Shown: positions 29,091 through 38,000 of the stretch, piece after piece
Layout: every line of letters starts with the position of its first letter
Position numbering within the stretch: the first letter of the stretch is position 1
DNA from: Lactobacillus sp. ESL0680
GTDB taxonomy: Bacteria; Bacillota; Bacilli; Lactobacillales; Lactobacillaceae
NCBI RefSeq assembly: GCF_029392855.1
Contig: NZ_CP113945.1
Span: forward strand, 1,116,001-1,180,000
Length of the DNA stretch: 64,000 nt
Reading direction: 5' to 3'
The notes under the pieces: model-generated
Told to the model about the DNA's origin: nothing
Seen by the model: the letters and a program-made list of their open reading frames with translations, nothing else
Database searches by the model: none
Position numbers and translations under genes: made by a program

Positions 29091-29111
29091 TCTTTTGCCC
29101 ACAAGTTGCAA
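29083..29111 (-). promoter_or_regulatory. Promoter of the pheST T-box transcript
   Basis: TTGCAA (29106-29111) and TATCCT (29083-29088) with a 17-bp spacer immediately before the T-box leader. Confidence 0.5.
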
Positions 29112-29125
29112 GTGAAAATTTGCTT

Positions 29126-29476
29126 TTAAACCCAGTTATCGGCCCATTCATGAATTTGGTCAAAAACCGGCTGTAATTCAGCACCTTTTTTAGTTAAGCC
29201 ATAAGAAATAATTTTAGTTTTAGCATCAACTGAACGTTTAACAATTTTTTCTTTTTCTAATTCTTTTAATCGTTCAACTAAAACTCGGTCAGAACAAGCA
29301 GAAACGCAATTAGCTAAGTCTTTGAAACGCATGAAATTGGTCTCACACAAGGAACTAATAATCAAGCCATTCCACTTCTTGCCGATGATCTGGAATGCAT
29401 TAACAAAGTGAGGGCAAGTTTCATAAGTTAATGCCCGACACCCGTTAGTTTGTTGATAGTTTCCTTTTTGACTCAT
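29126..29476 (-). CDS. HxlR-family transcriptional regulator
   Basis: Winged-helix DNA-binding protein of the HxlR family, 116 residues from the ATG at 29476, which has GGAGG 7 nt upstream. The family hallmarks are visible: TCPHFVNAFQIIGKKWNGLIISSL (a Cys near the N-terminal end of the domain) and the recognition segment RFKDLANCVSACSDRVLVERLKELE. The Cys residues near positions 14, 22 and 44-60 could give redox or electrophile sensing as in some relatives, but this is inference. No target gene is obvious; neighbours are housekeeping. Confidence 0.9.
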   Translation of the reverse strand: MSQKGNYQQTNGCRALTYETCPHFVNAFQIIGKKWNGLIISSLCETNFMRFKDLANCVSACSDRVLVERLKELEKEKIVKRSVDAKTKIISYGLTKKGAELQPVFDQIHEWADNWV

Positions 29477-29561
29477 GGCAGTTCCTCCGTTATTGATATC
29501 TGTTTCTGACAACTATTATAATTAATTTACTTACTAAAAACAAGTATTCAATCCTTCAGTA

Positions 29562-30329
29562 CTAGGCAAAATGATAGATCATAATTCCTGCTGCCACTGC
29601 CGCGTTTAACGATTCAGCCTGACCCTTAATTGGAATGTACAACTTTTCATCGCTGGCTTGCGCTACTGGCAAACTAACGCCATGCGCCTCATTGCCAATA
29701 ACTAGCCCTAATTGCGCTACTGGGACAAAATCAGGCAATTGTTTGGCTGTTCTATCGAGCATACTGGCATAAACGGGAATACCACTACCCTTTAGAGAAG
29801 CAATTGTCGTAGGTAAGTCCGCCACAATTAAATTAATGTGGAATTGACTTCCCTGCATTGCTCGTTGCGTTTTAGGATTGTACAAGTCAACGCTGTTTGG
29901 CGACAAAACTACCCCATCAAACCCCGCAGCATCAGCTGTTCTAATAATTGTCCCGACATTGCCTGGGTCAGCTAATTGGTCAAGCAAAACCCACTTACCA
30001 TAATTAAAGGGATAGTCTTTCGGCTGGGCAATCTTCAAAACCATAAAAATATCTTGGGAATTTTTGGTACTTGATAAATGACGGACAATTGCCGAATTAA
30101 TCAAAATAATATTGCGGCCGGACAAATCGACTTCATTTTCAGTAGCCGCAGTATCTAGCGCCTCTTGCGTCCCCAATAAGTAAACGTACTTGCGGTTTGC
30201 TTTAATTGCTTCTTCAACTAGATGAAAACCTTCAATTAAATATAAGCCCGTCTCCTCACGATATTTTTTCTGCTTTAATTTGGCTAAATCCTTAATTAAC
30301 TTATTATTTACCGAACTAATCTGTTCCAT
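29562..30329 (-). CDS. SpoU/TrmH-family RNA 2'-O-methyltransferase
   Basis: SAM-dependent methyltransferase of the SPOUT fold, 255 residues from the ATG at 30329. The three SpoU motifs are visible: LLDQLADPGNVGTIIRTADA (about 122), LGLVIGNEAHGVS (about 205) and IPIKGQAESLNAAVAAGI (about 230). The N-terminal substrate-binding domain (KQKKYREETGLYLIEG) is that of RlmB/TsnR-like 23S rRNA enzymes. The exact target nucleotide cannot be told from sequence. It diverges from acyP with a gap of about 90 bp. Confidence 0.9.
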   Translation of the reverse strand: MEQISSVNNKLIKDLAKLKQKKYREETGLYLIEGFHLVEEAIKANRKYVYLLGTQEALDTAATENEVDLSGRNIILINSAIVRHLSSTKNSQDIFMVLKIAQPKDYPFNYGKWVLLDQLADPGNVGTIIRTADAAGFDGVVLSPNSVDLYNPKTQRAMQGSQFHINLIVADLPTTIASLKGSGIPVYASMLDRTAKQLPDFVPVAQLGLVIGNEAHGVSLPVAQASDEKLYIPIKGQAESLNAAVAAGIMIYHFA

Positions 30330-30422
30330 GTTAAAACCTCTTCCTCTTACTTCTATTCTAATGTAAACTATTAAATTTAAAAATGGTAAAATCAAGTATG
30401 TAACTTATAGAAAGGATTAATT

Positions 30423-30755
30423 ATGGGCTTTTTTAATCGAAATAACCACTCTCATCGACAAACTTTCGCTAATTCAAATACGGAAACCTGGGAAATTACC
30501 GTTTCTGGTATTGTCCAAGGCGTTGGTTTCCGCTGGAGCGTTCAAGTTTTGGCCGACAAAATGCAGCTCACGGGTTCTGTTCACAATAATTCGGACCAAA
30601 CTGTAACCATTATGTTACAAGCTGACCTTAATCAAGTTAACCAATTTTGCCAAGAATTGCCTCACAATATTTCGCAATTCGCCAAAATAACCAATCTGAG
30701 AAAAGAAAAACGGGTAAATGTGGGCAAAATGCATGGTTTTCATGTATTATATTAG
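30423..30755 (+). CDS. acyP: Acylphosphatase
   Basis: Hydrolyses acyl phosphates. It has 110 residues, about 20 longer than the usual 90 because of a polar N-terminal extension (MGFFNRNNHSHRQTF). The catalytic Arg is in GIVQGVGFRW and the catalytic Asn in TGSVHNNSDQTV, both in the expected places. AAAGGA precedes the ATG. yidC follows 32 bp downstream; the acyP-yidC pair is common in lactobacilli and may form one operon. Confidence 0.92.
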   Translation: MGFFNRNNHSHRQTFANSNTETWEITVSGIVQGVGFRWSVQVLADKMQLTGSVHNNSDQTVTIMLQADLNQVNQFCQELPHNISQFAKITNLRKEKRVNVGKMHGFHVLY

Positions 30756-30787
30756 ATATTGACTAAATTAATAATGTGGTGAATTGA

Positions 30788-31753
30788 ATGAAAAAATATC
30801 GTAAATATCTTGGTTTAGCTGCCTTAACTTTGGCAATCATGTTAATTGTGACGGGGTGTGCCCAGCGCGGCACCGCGCTCAATACGCCGCCGTCAAGCGG
30901 CATTTACGGCTGGATTTACAGCTTTATCGGCAGGCCTTTGCAGAATATCATGTTGCGCTGCTACACCCTGATTGGCGGGGCAAATGGTGCTGGTTGGGCC
31001 ATCATCTTAATGACGTTAGTGGTTCGGATGATTTTATTGCCATTAATGTTAAACCAGCAAAAGAAATCGACAACACAACAAGAAAAGATGGCCCGTTTGC
31101 AGCCGCAAATGCAGTTAATCCAAGACGCAATGAAAAAGAAGGATTTAACTCAAGACCAGCAGATGACCTTGGCCAACTGGCAGCGGCAATTGTATTCGCA
31201 AAATAACCTGTCGCTAACAGGCGGTATGGGTTGTCTGCCACTAATTATCCAGTTCCCAATCATGATTGGGATTTACCAAGCCGTGATGTATTCCAAAACC
31301 TTGGCTAATTCAACATTCTTCACGATTTCGCTTAGTGAAAAATCAATGTTGATGGCGATTATTGGTACAGTATTTGCCCTGATCCAAGGTTACATTTCAC
31401 TGATTGGTATTCCTAAGGAACAGAAAAAGCAAATGCAGTCAATGATGCTGCTGAACCCAATCATGACCCTGTTTATTTCAATGTCTGTTTCTGGTTCAGT
31501 CGCATTATATTGGGCTGCAGGTAACTTCTTTACCATTATTCAACAGGTAATCGTGACATTCATCATTATGCCGCGCGTTAAGAAAAATGTTGACGAAGAA
31601 CTCAAACGTGAACCATTCAAAGAAATTGTTACACCAGCTAAAATTGCTGAATTGTTAAGCCAAAATTCTGCTGGACCAGCAGTTAACAAGCAGGTCAAAG
31701 AAATGCACGAAAATTTGCGCAACCGCAATAAAGGCAAGCAAAATCATAAGTAA
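30788..31753 (+). CDS. yidC: Membrane protein insertase YidC/OxaA (lipoprotein form)
   Basis: Inserts and folds membrane proteins with or without Sec. The 321-residue protein starts with a lipoprotein signal peptide whose lipobox LIVTGC puts the lipid on Cys24. Five hydrophobic segments follow, with the hydrophilic-groove region starting at IILMTLVVRMILLPLMLNQQKKS and the GGMGCLPLIIQFPIMIGIYQ segment near 155. The charged cytosolic tail ends NRNKGKQNHK. This matches Gram-positive YidC1/OxaA1 proteins. Confidence 0.94.
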   Translation: MKKYRKYLGLAALTLAIMLIVTGCAQRGTALNTPPSSGIYGWIYSFIGRPLQNIMLRCYTLIGGANGAGWAIILMTLVVRMILLPLMLNQQKKSTTQQEKMARLQPQMQLIQDAMKKKDLTQDQQMTLANWQRQLYSQNNLSLTGGMGCLPLIIQFPIMIGIYQAVMYSKTLANSTFFTISLSEKSMLMAIIGTVFALIQGYISLIGIPKEQKKQMQSMMLLNPIMTLFISMSVSGSVALYWAAGNFFTIIQQVIVTFIIMPRVKKNVDEELKREPFKEIVTPAKIAELLSQNSAGPAVNKQVKEMHENLRNRNKGKQNHK

Positions 31754-31770
31754 CAAAATATTGTATATAA

Positions 31771-31808
31771 AAATGAACGTTAGAATAAAATCTAACGTTC
31801 ATTTTTTG
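31771..31808 (+). terminator. Terminator of acyP-yidC
   Basis: AATGAACGTTAGA pairs perfectly with TCTAACGTTCATT, followed by a T-run. Confidence 0.92.
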
Positions 31809-31964
31809 TTTGGACTATCGCTTTAATTCTTTATGGCCGTTAAATCACCATTTAAGCCGCTTTAATACTGCTTGAAGTCAATTGTAGCCTGCCATAATAA
31901 AAATTGTCTGTAGCTTAATATAGACGCATTGTGCCAAGTCACCTAACTTACTAAGATTTTTATA

Positions 31965-32008
31965 CAAAAAAGACTAACCCAGATTAGATAATCTGCATTA
32001 GTCTTTTT
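31965..32008 (-). terminator. Terminator of the serine-rich adhesin gene
   Basis: In the minus-strand transcript AAAAAGACTAA pairs with TTAGTCTTTTT, enclosing a second small stem (AGATTA with TAATCT). It lies 34 bp after the stop codon. The 155 bp between this and the yidC terminator (31809-31964) show no gene or clear signal. Confidence 0.88.
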
Positions 32009-32041
32009 AAAATTAAGGCTTTTCAACCTCTGTTTGACTTA

Positions 32042-35000
32042 TTACTTTTTGAAATTAGCAGCCAAGATGTACTTGCCATAACGACAATGGTAATACTTGC
32101 GACCGTTAATCACTTTGGTACCATAGATCTTCATCTTTTGGCCTTTTCTTACTTTTTCATTACCTACACGGTGGCCCTTTTCATTGTAAACATAAGCATT
32201 GTGTTTCAAATGCAGTTCTTTACCCTTGAAGTTGCCAGCAGCAATGAACTTACCATGTAAAATATTGTAGAATTTGCGGCCTTGGACATAAATTGTATCA
32301 AATGCCTTAAGTTCTTTACCCTTCTTTAAGACAGTCTTACCAACTCGCTTACCCTTTTGGTTATAAATATAAGCATTGTGGCGAAGTTTACTTTCAAAAC
32401 CAACGAAGTTTTGAGCAGAAACATAATGACCATCACCAATGTAGTAGAAGTACCGACCATTGATAAGTTGTTGCTCGCCATAAGTCTTAACCTGTGACTT
32501 TCTAGCCAAAATCAGGTTACCGACACGTTGTCCCGACTTATCATAAATATATGCATTATGATGAAGTTCTTTAATTACAGCGTTATCAGCTGCTGCTGAC
32601 GTTGAAGTAGATGACGACATTGCTGGAACATAGTTACCACCATTGCCTGCCCACTCACTATTGAGTGAATTACTCTGACTGAGCGAAACACTTAGGCTTT
32701 GACTAGCACTGTCTGATACCGACTTACTGCTGCTCTGACTTAGTGAAGCACTGGTACTAATCGATTGACTTGTTACAAGTGAATCACTCTCACTTTGACT
32801 AGCTGACATGCTTACACTGGCTGAACTGCTGCTTGCAATAATCGAGTCACTAGTACTAATTGATGTACTTGCCGCAAGTGAGTCACTCTCACTTTGGCTA
32901 GTTGACATGCTTACACTAGCCGAGCTGCTGCTTGCACTGATCGAAGCGCTAGTACTAATCGATTGACTTGCTACAAGTGAATCACTTTCACTCCGACTAG
33001 TTGACAGACTTTCTTTAGTTAAACTATCGCTTTGACTAATTGAAATACTAAAGCTTTCACTAGCGCTGCTTACGATTGAATCACTAGCACTAATTGATCT
33101 ACTGTAGCTTTCGCTAATACTATCAGCTACAGACTTACTGCCACTTTGAGTTACAGAAGTGCTCAAACTTGCTTCATAAGAACTATTATTAACAGAATTG
33201 CTGTAGCTTTCGCTCGTACTATCTGCCTTTGACTTGCTCTGGCTCTCACTCGTTGATCTGCTCATGCTTGCAAGATAGTCACTGGTACTAATTGATACAC
33301 TGAAGCTCTCACTTGTGCTATCTGCCTTAGATTTACTTTGACTTTCGCTGGTTGATCTGCTCATACTTGCAAGATAATCACTAGTACTAATTGATACACT
33401 GAAGCTTTCACTTACACTGTCTGCCTTAGATTTACTTTGACTCTCACTGGTTGATCTACTCATACTTGCAAGATAATCACTGGTGTTAGTAGAACTGCTG
33501 AAACTATCACTTTGGCTAGCTACTTGTGAGTTGCTTACACTATTGCTCAAACTTGCTGAAGCATTGCTATTACTTAATGAAATACTAAAGCTTTCGCTCG
33601 CACTAACAGCAACTGATTGACTATCTCTTACACTTGCTGAAGTACTCATGCTTGCCATATATGAACTATTGTTGACAGAGTTACTATAACTTTCGCTGAT
33701 ACTATCTGCCTTAGATTTACTTTGGCTTTCACTAGCTGAGCGACTAGTACTTGCAAGGTAATCACTATTGCTTACTGAGGTACTGAAGCTTTCACTTTGA
33801 CTAGCTGCCTGTGAGTTACTGATACTATTACTCAAGCTTGCTGAAACATTATTATTACTCAATGAAATACTGTAACTTTCACTGGCACTAATAGCGACTG
33901 ATTGGCTACCTCTCATACTTGCTGAAGCACTTAAACTTGCCGAGTATGAACTATTATTGACAGAGTTACTATAACTTTCACTCATACTGTCTGCCTTTGA
34001 CTTACTCTGACTTTCACTTGTTGATTTACTCATACTTGCTTCATAATCACTTTGACTAATTGAAGTACTGAAACTCTCAATCAAGCTAGTTGCTTTTGAA
34101 TTACTGATACTGTTACTCAAACTGGCTGCAGCGTCACTATTACTTAATGACATACTATGACTTTCACTAGCACTACTTGCAACTGATTGACTATCTCTTA
34201 CACTTGCTGAAACACTTAAGCTTGCCGAGTATGAACTGTTATTCACAGAACCACTATAGCTGTCACTAACGCTATCAGCATTTGACTTACTTTGGCTTTC
34301 GCTAGTTGAACGACTGGTACTTGCAAGGTAATCACTATTACTAATTGAAGTACTGAAACTCTCACTTTGACTAGCTGCTTGTGAGTTGCTGATGCTGTTA
34401 CTCAAACTTGTTGACGCAAACGAACTTTGCATACTCTTTGAAGCACTCTCACTTTCACTTGTTGCAGCCGAATTACTATTACTCAAGGATGTACTGTAAC
34501 TTTGACTATCTTTTTGATTATTTGAAGTACTTTGACTAGCAACACTGTTACTGTCGCTAATTGAAGTGCTGTAACTTTCGCTGGTGCTGTCAGCTGCTGA
34601 CTTGCTGTCCTTTTGACTCTTTGAAGTACTTTGGCTGGCAACACTATTACTGTCGCTAATTGAAGTACTGAAGCTTTCGCTAGCACTACTAATCTTTGAG
34701 TTGCTATCACTCAATTTCTTACTTTGACTTTCACTTACACTATCAGCCGTTGACTTGCTTTGACTCTCACTTGTTGAACGACTAATACTTGCAACGTAAT
34801 CACTTGTACTAATTGACATACTATAACTATTACTAATACTTTCTGCTTTAGATTTACTTTGACTTTCGCTTGTTGAACGACTAGTACTTGCAACATAGTC
34901 ACTGGCACTAACTGAAGTACTATAGCTTGCACTAGCACTTGCTACTGTCGAATCACTATTGCTTACTGAGATGCTATAACTCTTGCTTGCGCTAGATGCT

Positions 35001-38000
35001 GCCGAATTGCTATCGCTAATTGAAGTACTGAAGCTTTCGCTTTGACTAGCAGCTGTTGACTTGCTGTCCTTTTGACTCTTTGAAGTACTTTGACTAGCTA
35101 AGCTGTTACTATCGCTGATTGAAGTACTAAAGCTTTCGCTTTGACTATCAGCTGTTGACTTACTGTCCTTTTGACTCTTCGAAGTGCTTTGACTAGCTAA
35201 GCTGTTACTATCGCTGATTGAAGTACTAAAGCTTTCGCTTTGACTATCAGCTGTTGACTTACTGTCCTTTTGACTCTTCGAAGTGCTTTGACTAGCTAAG
35301 CTGTTACTGTCGCTAATTGAAGTACTAAAGCTTTCGCTGGCACTATTAATCTTTGAGTTACTTTGACTTAGTGAATGACTAGCACTTTGGCTTTCTGAAG
35401 CATTTGAGTTACCTGAAGCATTAATTGCTGAAGTAAATGAATCCTGCAGACTCTTCGAAATACTGTTGCTTTGGCTGACTGCTGCCGAGTTACTTTGACT
35501 CAGTGAAGTGCTGTAGCTTTGACTTTGACTATCAGCCAATGACTTGCTAGTACTTTGGCTCTTTGAAGTACTCTGACTAGCTGAATAGTTACTATCACTA
35601 ATTGAAGTGCTGAAGCTATCACTTTGACTATCAGCTGTTGACTTACTGTCCTTTTGGCTCTTCGAAGTGCTTTGACTAGCTAAGCTGTTACTGTCGCTAA
35701 TTGAAGTACTGAAGCTTTCGCTAGCACTGTTAATCTTTGAGTTGCTTTGACTCAATGAGTAACTAGTACTTTGACTTTCTGAGGCATTCGAGTTACCTGA
35801 AGCGTTAATTGCTGAAGTAAATGAATCCTGCAGACTCTTCGAAATACTATTGCTTTGGCTAACCGCTGCTGAATTACTTTGACTTAATGAAGTGCTGTAA
35901 CTCATACTTTGGCTGTCGGCCAATGATTTACTAGTGCTTTGACTCTTTGAAGTACTTTGACTGGCAACACTATTACTATCGCTGATGGAAGTACTAAAGC
36001 TTTCGCTGGCACTTGCAACTTTAGAATTGCTTTGACTCAATGATTTACTATTACTCAAGCTTTCCTCGGCATTCGAATTACCTGAGGCGTTAATAGCTGA
36101 GGCAAATGAATCCTGTAAACTCTTGGAGATACTATTGCTTTGACTAACGGCTGTCGAGTTACTCTTACTCAATGAAGCACTATAGCTTTCGCTCGCACTA
36201 CTTGCAACTGAGTTACTGTCACTAAGCGATTTACTATAGCTTTGGCTTTGACTGTCGGCAATGACCTTACTGTTGCTGTCACTGATTGAACCACTAGTAT
36301 TGGCACTGTTAACCATCGATTGGCTTTCGCTCTGACTCATTTGGGAGTTGTCGATTAACAAGCTTTCAATTTCGGAGTGCGTTGCGGCATCTGATAAACT
36401 ACCAGCTTCTGACAAGGAGTTTTGCATGCTGGCGGACAATTGTTGCCCCCGTGAAGTTAATGACGCATGCAGCCGACTAGTTTCTGAAGTCATGCTTTCA
36501 TTCATACTGGTGCTGTTCTGACTTGCCGATAAACTAGCCGAATTAATGTAGCTGCCAGCTGAAGCAGAAGCTGAATTATAATCAGCTATGTTCTTACTTA
36601 AGGCAAGTGAAGCTGCATTTGATGCTTGGGAGCTGGCTGCCAGTCTTTCGGAATTTGACTTAGAAATTACCGCGATCTTACTCTGCGATTCAGCCAAGCT
36701 GGCACTAATTGAAGCAGCACTTGCAGCTGAAGCACTTGCGGCGTATTTCGAATTCTTGTTCGAAACAACAGCGTGCATTGAAGAGTTACTGTTGCTCAAC
36801 TCCAGATAACGTGAAACTGTTGAAGCATAGTTCTTACTTGTTACTTCGGAAGCACTTAAACTGGCATTAATACTATTAGAAATACTCTCTGAAGCTGCCA
36901 GCGAAACATTACTCAAACTAGTCAATTGCGAATCCTTAAGCGAATTACTAATACTAATTGACTGACTCAGTTTGAAGACTTCGGCCTTCATACTAGTAAT
37001 TGCTGAGGTTGCGGCTGAGTTTGAGAAGCTCATGTCAGTCGATTTTCTCAGTGATGTATGGATTGAGAATGAATATGACTGTGAAGCAACCGTCGAAACA
37101 TTCTGACTATCCTCTAGACTCAATGAGGAAGCATTCATACTTTCTTCCGTTACTTTTTGACTAGTAGACAAATACCATGCACTCAATGATTTACTGTTTG
37201 AAACAAGCTTTGAATCAGTAACGCTGCTCGCACTAGCATCTGAGGCACTAAGACTTTCAGCTTGACTAATTCCAGCACTTTGCGAATCTGAATCGGCAAA
37301 ACTCTTATTCTTATAAACTGACAAACTAATGCTTTGACTATTCAGCTTACTAATCGTGTTTGATCTAGACAAACTGTTGGCAAAACTTTGCGCGGCATCA
37401 CTAGCTAAACTTGCCGAATGTGAGTAACTATCGCTTACCCAGTTTTGGAATGAACTGCTACCAAAATCCGCTCCTGAAATAAAGCCTGAATCAGCTTGCG
37501 AGTTATTAGAAGCATCTTCTGAGTTTCCCGCAATTGTTATACTATCAACAATATCATTACCATCGGCATTAATTTGTGATGTTTGACTGGCATCCATACT
37601 GCTGGCTAATGAATTAGCCAAAGAAGCTGCTAATGAACTCTTATCCGTTAAGCTCCTGGATGCGGAAGTATCACTGGTATTATTGGCAAAACTCTTCGAC
37701 TGTGAATTAGATACATAATCCGTCAGTGATGAATGGTTGGCACTAGTATTAGTAAAATCATTGGCAATTGAATTAGCCTCTGAATTAATGTCATACTCAT
37801 CCTGCACATTAACCTGTGAACTTACAGTTTCCTTAGTTTCTTTAGCTGCTTGCGACTGCACAATTTCTTGCGCCCGGCTTGCTTGACTAGTCGCACTCGT
37901 TGAAGCTGATTCTGTCTTAACTGCCTGTGAACTAGCAGTTGTTGTCTTAGTTTTAGCAGCTGAACTCTGCGCTTTTGTTTCGTCAGTTGTCTTCACTGCC

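Noticed and set aside
31809..31964. Possible small RNA between two terminators
   Set aside because: No promoter-like boxes or stable structure beyond the flanking terminators could be seen.
34483..34938. 67- and 75-residue minus-strand frames inside the adhesin
   Set aside because: They are alternative frames of the repeats (Val/Leu/Gln-rich translations) with no start signals.
32650..36300. CRISPR-like repeats
   Set aside because: The regular repeats are coding, in frame, without unique spacers, and translate to the Ser-rich adhesin.
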